From Sulfurimonas sp. (GTDB taxonomy: Bacteria; Campylobacterota; Campylobacteria; Campylobacterales; Sulfurimonadaceae), in the NCBI GenBank assembly GCA_027063505.1, contig JAMORO010000068.1, positions 1 through 64,000 of the forward strand: a DNA stretch of 64,000 nucleotides. Direction: 5' to 3'. The first letter of the stretch is position 1, and the number at the start of each line of letters is the position of its first letter. The notes under the pieces are model-generated. The model did no database searches and was not told the DNA's origin. It was given only the letters and a program-made list of their open reading frames with translations. Positions 1-10,459 of the stretch are shown here, in pieces. Made by a program: the position numbers and the translations under genes.

Positions 1-71
1 CAGAAGCTAAGCCCCTCTTCGCTGATAATACTTATCCTTTCAGGATTGGAAACGTAGGTCGCTGCCTAGTT
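1..71 (+). rRNA. rrf: 5S ribosomal RNA, 3' part (truncated by window start)
   Basis: Sequence CAGAAGCTAAGCCCCTCTTCGCTGATAATACTT...GGAAACGTAGGTCGCTGCC matches the conserved 3' two-thirds of bacterial 5S rRNA; followed by a T-rich tract. Confidence 0.9.
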
Positions 72-481
72 GGTTGTTTTTACTCTTTATCCCTCTTTTA
101 CTTTATTATCTATCTGTTGACTTTTATCTTTTGCATTACTACTCTATTTCCCTTTATTTAGCACTTTATTATATAATATCATCTTTTTAAGTATAAGATT
201 TTTTTATTTTATTACTCTTGGAGTGAATATATTGTGATAATTATGTTACTATTATTCACACTGTGTTAAATTTATCACAATAGCTTACTAAAGCTATTTG
301 AAGAGAAATATAATAAATAATATTACTATTTATTAAAAAGAGCACTAAAATGTACTTTAGATGATTAGTTTCTTATAATAGTTATATATTAATCTGATAA
401 TTTCATTCAAACCTATTAAAATCATCATAGAATCTTATATACCTAACTTTTATTTTAAGTTTTATTTAAAAATAACTCTCA

Positions 482-487
482 TATAAT
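482..487 (+). promoter_or_regulatory. Putative sigma70 -10 box (TATAAT) upstream of the FadL-like gene
   Basis: CTCATATAATGTTC about 55 bp upstream of the ATG; similar CTCATATAAT element before the 1905 gene. Confidence 0.5.
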
Positions 488-543
488 GTTCACAGTCGAG
501 ATGGAAAATTCTATTTCAATATTTATTACTCTGAGGAGAGAAA

Positions 544-1707
544 ATGAGAAAAACAATTAAATTAGCAGTAGTAGCTGCATTAGCTTTAGGTACAACATCT
601 GCATTCGCAACAAATGGTTCAAATATGATTTCAACTGGTGCAAAATCATCTGGTATGGCTGGTATTGGTATAGGTATGAGTCATGGTGCTGAATCAGCAT
701 TATCGAATCCTGCTTTAATTACATCAGTAAAAGGTAGTGAAGTGTCATTTGGTGGTACTTTCTTTATGCCAGATGTTTCTACTGATGGTGGTTCTGCTGG
801 TGTTATGTCAGATGATAGTGCTGCTGATATGAATGTTATTCCTACTGTTGCTGTAGCTACAAAAATAAATGAAAACTTTTTTGTTGGTGTTGGAATGTGG
901 GGAACTGCTGGTATGGGTGTTGATTACAGAGATGCTACAAATCCTGGTACTATGAATATAGTAACAAATCTACAACTTATGCAATTTGGTGTACCTCTAG
1001 CATATACAACTAATGGTTTTAGTATAGCTGTTACACCGATACTTCAGTATGGTTCATTAGATATGGATTTTAATGCTGATATTAATCAAGATGGTACAGT
1101 TACTCATAATGCTGCAGGTGTATCTCAAGATTTACAATTTGGTTACAACATAGGTCTTGCTTATGAAATCGCTGACATAACAATGGGTGCAACATACGTT
1201 GCTCAAATTGATATGGATTACACAGGTCAGCCGATGATTACTGAGTTATCGACTCCAGCTACTATAGGTGTTGGTGCATCTTATAAATTTGGTGAAAGTA
1301 CAATTGCATTAGATTATAAAAGTATTGCATGGTCTTCAGCAAAAGGTTATGAAGATTTTGGATGGGAAGATCAAGATGTAATTACAATAGGTTATGAGTA
1401 TGCAACTAAAACTTGGGCAGCTCGTGCTGGTTACAACTATGCATCATCTCCAATTTCTGATGCTGGATATGCAGGTACAATGAGCAATATGTTTAACTTA
1501 TTAGGTTTCCCTGCAATTGTTGAATCTCATATAGCACTTGGTGGTACTTATGCATTTAGTGAGCAAACATCAATGGATATTGCATATGTATATTCTCCAG
1601 AAGCTAGTGAAAAATTCGATATTGCAACTAGTGCAACTACAGTATCAACAATAGAGACAAAACATTCACAAACTGCATTAAGTTTACAACTTAACTACGC
1701 TTTCTAA
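544..1707 (+). CDS. OmpP1/FadL/TodX-family outer membrane transport protein
   Basis: Signal peptide, ATNGSNMISTGAKSSGMAGIGIG N-terminus and SNPA motif typical of FadL family; terminal aromatic residue (AF); RBS GAGGAG. Confidence 0.8.
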   Translation: MRKTIKLAVVAALALGTTSAFATNGSNMISTGAKSSGMAGIGIGMSHGAESALSNPALITSVKGSEVSFGGTFFMPDVSTDGGSAGVMSDDSAADMNVIPTVAVATKINENFFVGVGMWGTAGMGVDYRDATNPGTMNIVTNLQLMQFGVPLAYTTNGFSIAVTPILQYGSLDMDFNADINQDGTVTHNAAGVSQDLQFGYNIGLAYEIADITMGATYVAQIDMDYTGQPMITELSTPATIGVGASYKFGESTIALDYKSIAWSSAKGYEDFGWEDQDVITIGYEYATKTWAARAGYNYASSPISDAGYAGTMSNMFNLLGFPAIVESHIALGGTYAFSEQTSMDIAYVYSPEASEKFDIATSATTVSTIETKHSQTALSLQLNYAF

Positions 1708-1737
1708 TCTAAAAGAAATTCTCCTTTTCTTTTTACA

Positions 1738-1770
1738 GCATCGTCAGATTTCTGGCGGTGTTCTTTTTTT
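1738..1770 (+). terminator. Rho-independent terminator after FadL-like gene
   Basis: GCATCGTCAG-ATTT-CTGGCGGTGT stem (with G-U pairs) followed by TCTTTTTTT. Confidence 0.65.
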
Positions 1771-1823
1771 ACTTAGCTCTCTTAAAAATCTAGTTTAAAT
1801 ATAAAATTAATACACAAATCTCA

Positions 1824-1829
1824 TATAAT
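1824..1829 (+). promoter_or_regulatory. Putative -10 box TATAAT
   Basis: AATCTCATATAATTATG upstream of the 1905 gene. Confidence 0.45.
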
Positions 1830-1904
1830 TATGCTAGAATTGTTGCAGTTAATTTGTGACTATTTTTTGATAAATAGCTCTAATACTACCTATAAGGAAA
1901 CAAT

Positions 1905-2891
1905 ATGATAAAAAACATAATAAAATCTACACTACTGATGTCACTCGCTGCTTCAGTTTCGTTTGCTGCTCCCGCTTCACACTTCAATGTTATCGATGGT
2001 GATATGGAAGATAAATACGAAAAAGAGTTTCTTCCAGCACTTGAAGAGGCTACTGGGTTTTCTCTTTCTGATCCACATGAAAAAATTAATGATGCTTATG
2101 AGAAACGTTATGGTAATCCAAAAGATCCTGATTACGATAAAGCTTGGACAACAAACTTAGACAACTTAGGTTTCTTCTCTATCTCTAATGATGTTGCACT
2201 GAAGCCTATTTTAGAGTCTTCTCCTCAAGCAGCTGGTTTTCAGCCGTTTAACCTTCATATCTATAAGACAAAAGCTGAAAATGTAACTTATATTGGTCAC
2301 TTAGCTCCTGAAACTATGCTTGACGTAACTGGTGTTACAAATGAAGCTGATAGAAAAGCTTATATTGATATGTACAAACCTTTAGATGCTTATGTTACTA
2401 AAGAGTTCGGTGGTAAAGTTATTAACACTACTTTCTCAAAACTTCCAGCACAGCCAATGATGACTTTTGAAGTTGATGTTGATAGAAGTGGAGATGTTGT
2501 TGAGTGGGCTGAAGCTTTCCAAGAAGAGTTAGAAGCTGCATTTGAAGATAAGCACTACATTATCGCAGGATTTAAAAACTTTGTTGAGACTTATGAAGAC
2601 TTAGAGACTCCTATGAAAGGTTATGACCAGTTCTTCGTATATGGTTTATGTCACTTTACATTCTCTTATAACGTGTTTAACAAAGGTCGTCCTGATGCTG
2701 GTGTTTTTGCTCCTTGTGCTATGTACTTCTACATTAAAGAGGGTTCAAACAAAATGATAGTTGGTATGCCACGTCTTTCTGTATGGGGTGCTGTTATGGA
2801 GATCAAAGATCCAGTTAAAAATGAGTGGATTAAGAAAATTGATGATGAAATTATTTCAATTATGAAAGGTTTAGGAGCAAAAGAGATATGA
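1905..2891 (+). CDS. Exported protein with two DUF302-like repeats (paralog of the 33256 and 34389 genes)
   Basis: Signal peptide; C-terminal LCHFTFSY...APCAMYFYIKEGSNKMIVGMPRLSVWGA shared with two other proteins in the window; RBS AAGGAA. Confidence 0.65.
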   Translation: MIKNIIKSTLLMSLAASVSFAAPASHFNVIDGDMEDKYEKEFLPALEEATGFSLSDPHEKINDAYEKRYGNPKDPDYDKAWTTNLDNLGFFSISNDVALKPILESSPQAAGFQPFNLHIYKTKAENVTYIGHLAPETMLDVTGVTNEADRKAYIDMYKPLDAYVTKEFGGKVINTTFSKLPAQPMMTFEVDVDRSGDVVEWAEAFQEELEAAFEDKHYIIAGFKNFVETYEDLETPMKGYDQFFVYGLCHFTFSYNVFNKGRPDAGVFAPCAMYFYIKEGSNKMIVGMPRLSVWGAVMEIKDPVKNEWIKKIDDEIISIMKGLGAKEI

Positions 2892-3748
2892 GAAAACTAT
2901 TAGCACTTATTGCTTCAGTAGCAATACTTTCGTTTAGTGGATGCTCTTCTAGTGCTGTAGCACCAGAGAACACTTCATCTGGTCTTGAAGGAACAAAAGT
3001 AAGTACCTATTTAGTAGGTGCTTATGTTCCTGTTGATGAAGCAAAATCAAAATTAGAAAATGCTGGTTTTGAAGTTCTTGCAGCTTATGCATCTGTAAAA
3101 AAAGGTACAACAATTGTTTTTACAAATGAAGCACTTAAATCAGAAGCTGCAAAACCTGGTCGTGCTCATGCTGCCGTTATTCGTCTTTTTGTAGATGATA
3201 AAGAGAAAATGATAAGTTTTACTAACCCTGTTTATTTTGGAAAAGCATTTATGCAAGATGAGTATAATCATGCAGTATTTAACACTGCTTTAGAGAGTAT
3301 TAATACAGAGTTTTCTGATCTTAAAGGATCAAAAGATGAGTTAGAGTTTGATAAACTTGCAGGATACCACTTTATGATGAGTATGCCTTATTATGCTGAT
3401 GCAGATGCACTTGGAAAACCAAATGCTACAACTGAAGATGCTGTTAATAAAGCAAAAGCTTACAAAAAAGGGAAAGCTATAGTATTTGAACTTAAACTTT
3501 CTGAAACTAGTACACTTTTAGGTTATGACCTTGGTAAACGTACTAAGAAGTTTGTTAAGAAAATTGGTCGTGCTAATGCAGCTATCTTACCATACTGTGT
3601 AGCTATTGAAAATGGTCAAGCAACAGCATTAAATGCTAAGTATTATATTGCTATATCTTACCCTCTTTTAGATATGGGTGGATTTATGGGTATTGCAACT
3701 GTACCAGGTGCAATTACTAAAGATTTAGAGAAAGCTTTTAAAAAGTAA
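2888..3748 (+). CDS. Lipoprotein, DUF302-related with internal duplication
   Basis: Lipobox FSGCS; repeated GRAHAAVIRLFV / GRANAAILPYCV halves; 4-bp overlap with upstream gene. Confidence 0.55.
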   Translation: MRKLLALIASVAILSFSGCSSSAVAPENTSSGLEGTKVSTYLVGAYVPVDEAKSKLENAGFEVLAAYASVKKGTTIVFTNEALKSEAAKPGRAHAAVIRLFVDDKEKMISFTNPVYFGKAFMQDEYNHAVFNTALESINTEFSDLKGSKDELEFDKLAGYHFMMSMPYYADADALGKPNATTEDAVNKAKAYKKGKAIVFELKLSETSTLLGYDLGKRTKKFVKKIGRANAAILPYCVAIENGQATALNAKYYIAISYPLLDMGGFMGIATVPGAITKDLEKAFKK

Positions 3749-3853
3749 GTATTTAGATTTGATTTTTAGGGAAGAGATTCCCTGAAGATTAATTATTATA
3801 GTTCTACCACACTTACACTTTAGTGCAAGTGGTATCGGCATTTAATGCCAGAT

Positions 3854-4852
3854 CTATATCATTTTTGCTTCGCGAGTTCCCTCTTTAATCTCACCAATAA
3901 GATAAGATCCTTCTGCTTTTGCTAAGACTGTGTCAACATTTTTGTCTTCTACTACAAGTATCATTCCAACACCCATATTAAATGCTCTGAACATCTCTGA
4001 ACGCTCTACATGCTCACTCATAAGTTCAAAGATAGGAAGAACGCGAATAGCATCCTCTTTTACCTCTGCCATTAAGTTCTCAGGAAGTACACGAGGAAGG
4101 TTTTCTACTATACCTCCACCTGTGATATGTGCCATTGCTACTATCTCGTTTTTTAGTGCTTTAAAAGTCTTTACATAGATATTTGTAGGTTCTAAAAGAG
4201 TATCGATTAGAGTTCTACCATTAAAGTTATCTGAAAAGTTCATTTTCATTTTTTCAAAAAGAACTTTACGAGCTAGTGAAAAACCATTTGAGTGAAGACC
4301 TGAAGATGGAAGTGCTATAAGTTTATGACCAGCACGAACAAGACTAACTCTATCCATTTCAGATTTCTCAGCTACACCTACAGCAAAACCAGCAAGATCG
4401 TAATCATCTTCAGAGTACATACCTGGCATCTCCGCAGTTTCACCACCGATAAGAGCACACTCAGAGCGTTTACAACCCTCAGCTATACCTGCAACTACAT
4501 TAGTAGCATTCACTACATCTAGCTTACCTGTTGCATAGTAATCAAGAAAGAAAGATGGAGTTCCAAAGTTACAAAGAAGGTCATTGACACACATTGCTAC
4601 TAGGTCAATTCCTACAGTGTTATGAATACCGCTATCGATAGCAAGTTTTAGTTTTGTTCCAACACCATCAGTTGCTGCAAGCATAACAGGTTCTTTAAAT
4701 CCAGTTGGAAGTTCAAATGCACCAGCAAAAGAACCTATTCCGCCCATTACACCAGGAATTTTAGTTGCTTTTACAAGGGGTTTAATATTTTCAACGAAAC
4801 TATTACCAGCATCAATATCGACACCAGCATCTTTATAACTAATTTGACTCAT
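3854..4852 (-). CDS. purM: Phosphoribosylformylglycinamidine cyclo-ligase
   Basis: Starts MSQISYKDAGVDIDAGNSFVENIK; motifs GVGTKLKLA, CVNDLLC, GGETAEMPGMY, HITGGGI. Confidence 0.97.
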   Translation of the reverse strand: MSQISYKDAGVDIDAGNSFVENIKPLVKATKIPGVMGGIGSFAGAFELPTGFKEPVMLAATDGVGTKLKLAIDSGIHNTVGIDLVAMCVNDLLCNFGTPSFFLDYYATGKLDVVNATNVVAGIAEGCKRSECALIGGETAEMPGMYSEDDYDLAGFAVGVAEKSEMDRVSLVRAGHKLIALPSSGLHSNGFSLARKVLFEKMKMNFSDNFNGRTLIDTLLEPTNIYVKTFKALKNEIVAMAHITGGGIVENLPRVLPENLMAEVKEDAIRVLPIFELMSEHVERSEMFRAFNMGVGMILVVEDKNVDTVLAKAEGSYLIGEIKEGTREAKMI

Positions 4853-5051
4853 GTTTTACTTCCTCATCGTGGTGAATATCACACTTTTGAGTAATTGTAC
4901 AAAGAGGACAGAAGTTTACAAGACCTGCGATAAGAGGAATAACTCCTAAATAAAAGAAATTTATTCCTGTAACAACAGCTGTAATGATTAAAGCAATTCC
5001 AAGCACTATTCTGATTGGTTTACAAGTTTTTCTAATTTTATTAAAATCCAT
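4839..5051 (-). CDS. Small membrane protein, DUF2892/YgaP-like
   Basis: Hydrophobic hairpin IRIVLGIALI...LIAGLVNFCPLC; overlaps purM start. Confidence 0.6.
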   Translation of the reverse strand: MDFNKIRKTCKPIRIVLGIALIITAVVTGINFFYLGVIPLIAGLVNFCPLCTITQKCDIHHDEEVKHESN

Positions 5052-5156
5052 ACATATTACCTTTATGTTTTATAAATATTTCGTAATTATATCAATATTA
5101 AGTAAAAGTAAGCCAAAAGTGGTTAAAATCGCGGTAATAAATAAGGAATAATTAAT

Positions 5157-5705
5157 ATGAAAGATTTTATATATAATGAGATGATGGTACATGTTGGTGT
5201 ATGTACTAACAAAAAACCTGAAAATGTTCTTCTCATCAGTGATAATGTAGCTGATTTTGAAAATGAAATGAAAAAACATGATGGTATTGGTTACACTACT
5301 ATCAATGCAAAAATTGATGCACTTCGTGATGTGGCAGATGATTCTTGTGATGTTGTAATTTCTGAATTAAATGCAGATGCTGCTGTTCTTGCACACTATA
5401 ATCGTGTTTTAAAAGAGGATGGTCTACTCGTAACTACTATCCCTTCTTTAGACGATAACATAGATGAAAATAAACAAACTATGAGTATCTTAGGTAAATA
5501 TACAAAAGTTATTATGCCATTTCATATAGGTGGTGGAGAGAAAGCTCTTTTAGCATCTAAAGAGTATCATCCAACTGCAGATATTATTTTACATAGAACA
5601 GATATGTTAGATGGTTTAGAGTACTACAACTGTGATGTACATCCTGCTGCATTTGCAATGGGTAACTATATTCGTAAAGAGTACTTAGGAATTATTAAAA
5701 ACTAA
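5157..5705 (+). CDS. speE: Spermidine synthase-like protein, short (182 aa)
   Basis: YYNCDVHPAAFAMGNYIRKEY C-terminus and LKEDGLLVT resemble Campylobacterota SpeE, but the N-terminal domain is absent. Confidence 0.6.
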   Translation: MKDFIYNEMMVHVGVCTNKKPENVLLISDNVADFENEMKKHDGIGYTTINAKIDALRDVADDSCDVVISELNADAAVLAHYNRVLKEDGLLVTTIPSLDDNIDENKQTMSILGKYTKVIMPFHIGGGEKALLASKEYHPTADIILHRTDMLDGLEYYNCDVHPAAFAMGNYIRKEYLGIIKN

Positions 5706-6301
5706 TGGCTTATGAGTATGCTATAGCTTTAACTGGAAGTATTGCTACTGGAAAGAGTACTGTAGCATCACTTATCGCTCTCAATGGTATGCGTATTATT
5801 GATGCAGATACTATTAGTCATGAGATATTAGATGCTTCTGCCTCTTGGGTAGAAGAGGCTTTTGGAAAAGAGTTTTTACGCTTAGGAAAAGTTGATCGTC
5901 CTAAACTTGGTGAGTTAGTTTTTTCTAACGAAGAGGCTAAAAAAATATTAGAAGATTTTTTACATCCCAAAATTCGAGAAGAGATACTTAGACGTAGTGA
6001 AAAACAGGATAAACTAAAGTTTCCTTACCTCATAGATATTCCTCTCTTTTTTGAAAATAACAATTATGATATAAAAGATAGTGTGGTTGTATTTACTCCC
6101 GCTGAAGTTCAGTTAGAGCGTTTTATGAAACGTAATGGATATAGTAAAGAGGAGTCACTCAAACGCATCGCCACACAGCTTCCTATACAAGAGAAGAAGG
6201 AGAGAGCTACTTGGGTGATAGATAATTCAAAAAATCTTAAACATCTTCAACAAGAGTGTGAAGATTTTGTAGCTATGATTAAAGAAAAATATTTAAAGTA
6301 A
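5705..6301 (+). CDS. coaE: Dephospho-CoA kinase
   Basis: ALTGSIATGKSTVASL P-loop, DADTISHEIL, VVFTPAEVQLERFMKRNGYSKEE. Confidence 0.93.
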   Translation: MAYEYAIALTGSIATGKSTVASLIALNGMRIIDADTISHEILDASASWVEEAFGKEFLRLGKVDRPKLGELVFSNEEAKKILEDFLHPKIREEILRRSEKQDKLKFPYLIDIPLFFENNNYDIKDSVVVFTPAEVQLERFMKRNGYSKEESLKRIATQLPIQEKKERATWVIDNSKNLKHLQQECEDFVAMIKEKYLK

Positions 6302-6310
6302 GGAGTTCCT

Positions 6311-7069
6311 ATGCAACTTGCAAAATATAGTGCTAATGGAAATGACTTTGTACTGTTCTCTTCTGAAAAAAAAGAGCAGAGAGCAGAGTTAGCAAAAGTG
6401 CTTTGTCACCGCCAAGATGGTGTGGGTGCAGATGGGCTCATCGTTGTTGTTCCTCATGAGACTCTCGACTTTGAGTGGGAGTTTTATAATGCAGATGGAA
6501 GCCATGCAGATATGTGTGGTAATGGCTCCAGGGCTTGTGCACACTTCGCATTTAACCATGGATTTGCAAAAGAGAGTATGTCTTTTATGACTGGTGCTGG
6601 TGTTATAAATGCAAGAGTAAAAGATAATAGTTCAAAATCTGGAATGGTTTTAAGTGAACTGACTCCTCCTGAGATAATAGATAAAACTATAGAGTTTAAT
6701 GGAAAATCTTGGTGGCTTTTAAATACTGGTGTTCCTCATTTAGTTTGTTTGCAAGGTAATGTAGATGAATTTGACTTAGAAGAGGCACGAGAACTGCGCC
6801 AAAAATATAATGCAAATGTAAATATTTGTGCACTTGATGGCGAAAACTTGAGAGTAAGAACTTATGAACGTGGTGTAGAGAATGAAACATTAGCTTGTGG
6901 AACAGGAATGGCTGCCTGTTTTTATAAAGTATTGCAAGAGAAAAAAGTAAAAGAGAATATAGAAGTTTATCCTACAAGTGGTGAAACACTTTTCTTAGGT
7001 GTAAATGATAGAACTATTACATTTGAAGGTAGAGTTGTAAATACATTTAATACTGAGTGGGAAGTTTAA
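6311..7069 (+). CDS. dapF: Diaminopimelate epimerase
   Basis: KYSANGNDFVLF, ADMCGNGSRACAHF, ERGVENETLACGTGMAA. Confidence 0.97.
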   Translation: MQLAKYSANGNDFVLFSSEKKEQRAELAKVLCHRQDGVGADGLIVVVPHETLDFEWEFYNADGSHADMCGNGSRACAHFAFNHGFAKESMSFMTGAGVINARVKDNSSKSGMVLSELTPPEIIDKTIEFNGKSWWLLNTGVPHLVCLQGNVDEFDLEEARELRQKYNANVNICALDGENLRVRTYERGVENETLACGTGMAACFYKVLQEKKVKENIEVYPTSGETLFLGVNDRTITFEGRVVNTFNTEWEV

Positions 7070-7095
7070 AAAGAGGTTGTTGAAGGCTGCTGAGA

Positions 7096-8163
7096 CTAAA
7101 GTCCAGCTGCTTCAACAATTTTAGCTTGATTATCTGCGATAAGAGGTTCGATTACTTCAAGAAGTAACCCACCACTCATTATCTCATTTAAACGATAAAG
7201 TGTAAGATTGATACGGTGATCACTCATACGGTTTTGTGGGTAGTTATAAGTACGAATGCGTCCAGATCTATCTCCACTTCCTACTTGTGCTGCTCTCTCT
7301 GCTGCATTTTCAGACTGTTGTTCTTGCATCTCAAGGTCATAAAGTCTAGCTTTAAGAACTTTCATCGCTTTTTCACGGTTTTTATGTTGTGATTTTTGAT
7401 CTTGGTTGGTTACTACTAATCCTGTTGGCAGGTGAGTAATACGTACAGCCGAATCGGTAGTATTTACCGACTGACCACCACAACCAGATGAACGCATAAC
7501 GTCTATCTTTAGATCTTTATCTTCAATAACTACTTCAACATCATCAACTTCAGGCATTACTGCTACTGTAATTGCTGATGTATGAACTCGTCCTTGAGAT
7601 TCTGTTTGTGGTACGCGTTGTACACGGTGAGTACCACCCTCATATTTCAACTTACTATAAACCTGTTCACCTTTTATAAGTGCAGTTACCTCTTTGTAGC
7701 CACCAGCATCGCTTGGACTAGTTGAGATAAGCTCTATTTTCCAACCTTGAAGGTCTGCAAAACGAGTATATGCATCAAAAAGATCTCCAACAAAGATAGC
7801 AGCTTCATCACCACCAGCACCAGCACGAAGTTCCACGATGATATTTCTATCATCATTTGGATCTTTTGGTAGAAGAAGTGTTTTGATCTCCTCTTCTAGT
7901 AGTGGTTTTTGTGGTTCAAGCTCTTTGAGCTCCTCTTTTGCCATTTCGCCCATTTCAGCATCACTAAGCATCTCTTTTGTATCAGCAATATCTGCGATTA
8001 AAGATTGATACTCTTTTGCTTTTTCGACTATTGGTAAAAGATTTGATTGTTCTCTTGAAAGATCTGTCATGCGTTTGATGTCAGAAGTTATGTCAGGTGA
8101 ACTCAGCAATTCGCCGAGTTCGTTATAGCGGTTGATAAACGGTGTTAGTTTATCTGCAAGCAT
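7096..8163 (-). CDS. prfA: Peptide chain release factor 1
   Basis: [20 protein letters not shown] motif and [17 protein letters not shown]. Confidence 0.97.
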   Translation of the reverse strand: MLADKLTPFINRYNELGELLSSPDITSDIKRMTDLSREQSNLLPIVEKAKEYQSLIADIADTKEMLSDAEMGEMAKEELKELEPQKPLLEEEIKTLLLPKDPNDDRNIIVELRAGAGGDEAAIFVGDLFDAYTRFADLQGWKIELISTSPSDAGGYKEVTALIKGEQVYSKLKYEGGTHRVQRVPQTESQGRVHTSAITVAVMPEVDDVEVVIEDKDLKIDVMRSSGCGGQSVNTTDSAVRITHLPTGLVVTNQDQKSQHKNREKAMKVLKARLYDLEMQEQQSENAAERAAQVGSGDRSGRIRTYNYPQNRMSDHRINLTLYRLNEIMSGGLLLEVIEPLIADNQAKIVEAAGL

Positions 8164-8178
8164 TAAATTATGCTCAGA

Positions 8179-8439
8179 TTATATAGCGTTAACAGCTTTA
8201 TGTAAGCGGCTCACTTTTCTAGCAGCAGTCTCTTTTTTAAGAATACCTTTGCTTACAAATTTATGAATTTGTTGGTTAGCAACTTTTAATGTAGCAGTTG
8301 CTTCTTCTTTGTTTCCTGCATCGATTGCAGTACGAACATCTTTAACGATGTTTTTAAGACGAGTTCTGTAAAAACGGTTACGCTCTGTACGAACGATTGT
8401 TTGACGAATTCTCTTTATTGATGACTTGTGATTTGCCAT
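8179..8439 (-). CDS. rpsT: 30S ribosomal protein S20
   Basis: [29 protein letters not shown]. Confidence 0.97.
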   Translation of the reverse strand: MANHKSSIKRIRQTIVRTERNRFYRTRLKNIVKDVRTAIDAGNKEEATATLKVANQQIHKFVSKGILKKETAARKVSRLHKAVNAI

Positions 8440-8563
8440 TGTGAGTCCTTTTTGGAATTTAAGTGCGCAATAATAGCTTAAAGATAATTAAAATTAAGTT
8501 AAAGGGTGGTAAAATACCTGAAATTATAAACAATGTTTACTAAAAAAGTGGGGAAATGAGATT

Positions 8564-9904
8564 ATGAAACTATTTGGAACAGATGGTGTCCGTGGGGAAG
8601 CGGGAAGTTTTTTAAGTGCTGAAGTTGCGATGCGTGTTGCTATGGCAGCAGGTATTTATCTAAAAGAGCAAGCAGTTACAAACCGTATACTAGTAGGAAA
8701 AGACACACGAAGAAGTGGCTATATGATAGAGAATGCTATCGTATGTGGACTTACTGCAGTTGGATACGATGTAATTGAAATTGGGCCAATGCCAACACCT
8801 GCTATCGCATTTATAACAGAAAATATGCGTTGTGATGCGGGAATAATGATATCAGCATCACATAACTCTTTTGAAGATAATGGGATTAAGCTTTTTGATG
8901 GAAAAGGGGATAAGTTTCCAACAGAGATAGAAAAAGAGATAGAGAATATCTATTTTGATGATGAGAAGATTCAAGAGGCACAAGAGATAGGAAAGGCTAT
9001 TGGTAAAGCTAAGCGTATTGATGATGTAATAGGGCGTTATATAGTACAGTTAAAAAATTCATTTCCTCGTCATCTCTCTTTACAAGGAATGCGTATTGTT
9101 TTAGATACAGCTAATGGAGCTGCTTATAAAGTAGGACCAACAGTACTTGAAGAGCTTGGGGCTGATGTAATTGTTTTACATAATAAACCTGATGGTTTTA
9201 ATATTAATGAAGGGTGTGGTGCACTACATCCTAAAAATGTAAGTGAAGCAGTTATACAGTATAGAGCAGACTTAGGTATCGCTCTTGATGGTGATGCAGA
9301 TAGACTTGTAGTTATAGATGAAAAGGGTGAAGTCGTTGATGGGGATCAACTTCTTGGTGCACTTGGAGTACATCTTAAAGAGCAAGGTGTCCTCAAAGGA
9401 GATGGTATTGTTGCTACTGTTATGAGTAACGCTGGCCTAGATGATTACATGAATGCAAATGGATTGAAACTTTGGCGTTCAAATGTTGGGGATAAACATG
9501 TTCTTGATATTATGAAAAAAGAGGGCATTAACTTTGGTGGTGAACAGAGTGGACATGTGATTATGCATGATTATGCTAAAACTGGTGATGGTTTGGTAAG
9601 TGCACTTCAAGTTTTAGCACTTATACTAGAGAAAAAAGATAAGGCTTCTAAACTGCTTCGTCCTTTTAAACTTTATCCTCAAAAACTAGTTAACTTAAAT
9701 GTTAAAGTGAAGAAACCTTTAGATAAGATAGATGGTTTAAGTGCAATACTAGACTCTTTAGAAAAAGAGAATGTTCGCCATTTAGTACGTTACTCTGGAA
9801 CAGAAAATAAACTTCGTGTACTACTTGAAGCAAAAGATGCAAAATTGATGAATAATCGAATGGATACATTAGTCACATTTTTTGAAAAAGTATTAAATGC
9901 CTAA
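8564..9904 (+). CDS. glmM: Phosphoglucosamine mutase
   Basis: [39 protein letters not shown]. Confidence 0.97.
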   Translation: MKLFGTDGVRGEAGSFLSAEVAMRVAMAAGIYLKEQAVTNRILVGKDTRRSGYMIENAIVCGLTAVGYDVIEIGPMPTPAIAFITENMRCDAGIMISASHNSFEDNGIKLFDGKGDKFPTEIEKEIENIYFDDEKIQEAQEIGKAIGKAKRIDDVIGRYIVQLKNSFPRHLSLQGMRIVLDTANGAAYKVGPTVLEELGADVIVLHNKPDGFNINEGCGALHPKNVSEAVIQYRADLGIALDGDADRLVVIDEKGEVVDGDQLLGALGVHLKEQGVLKGDGIVATVMSNAGLDDYMNANGLKLWRSNVGDKHVLDIMKKEGINFGGEQSGHVIMHDYAKTGDGLVSALQVLALILEKKDKASKLLRPFKLYPQKLVNLNVKVKKPLDKIDGLSAILDSLEKENVRHLVRYSGTENKLRVLLEAKDAKLMNNRMDTLVTFFEKVLNA

Positions 9905-10373
9905 TCATACACTCCGTTTAGCTGCTGTATTACTCTTTAGTCTAGGAGGAATTTTTATAATTGATCAAAATATAAAAATGCTTTTTGTCGATGGTTACCG
10001 TTATTATGGTGAATATATGGATCTTATTCTTGTCTATAATAGAGGAGTGGCATTTAGTATGTTCTCTTTTCTAGCAGAGTATCTAAAGTATATACAGCTT
10101 TCTCTTGTAACGGCTGTATTGATATATGTTTTTTATCTTAAAAAGATCTGTTTCGCTCTTCCTGTAGGGATTTTACTTGGAGGAGCATTTTCAAATATTT
10201 ATGATAGGTTTATTCATGAGGGGGTGGTTGATATGTTCTATTATCATGCATGGCCTTACCCGATAGCGGGACAAAATGGATTTGCAGTATTTAATTTTGC
10301 AGATATCATGATTGATTTTGCTGTAGTCTGGCTACTCATCTTAAATTTTAAACCCCATTTGTGTAAAAGATAA
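9897..10373 (+). CDS. lspA: Lipoprotein signal peptidase II
   Basis: [38 protein letters not shown] motifs. Confidence 0.95.
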   Translation: MPNHTLRLAAVLLFSLGGIFIIDQNIKMLFVDGYRYYGEYMDLILVYNRGVAFSMFSFLAEYLKYIQLSLVTAVLIYVFYLKKICFALPVGILLGGAFSNIYDRFIHEGVVDMFYYHAWPYPIAGQNGFAVFNFADIMIDFAVVWLLILNFKPHLCKR

Positions 10374-10459
10374 AAGCTAATTAAAAGCAGATTTTCGCTA
10401 ATATTAGCCAAAATAATAGTTATATAGCTATATAAAGAATTAAAAAATAAAGGAAATTG

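Noticed and set aside
1963-2160. 65-aa ORF in another frame within the 1905 gene
   Set aside because: Internal out-of-frame ORF inside a well-supported CDS with no RBS.
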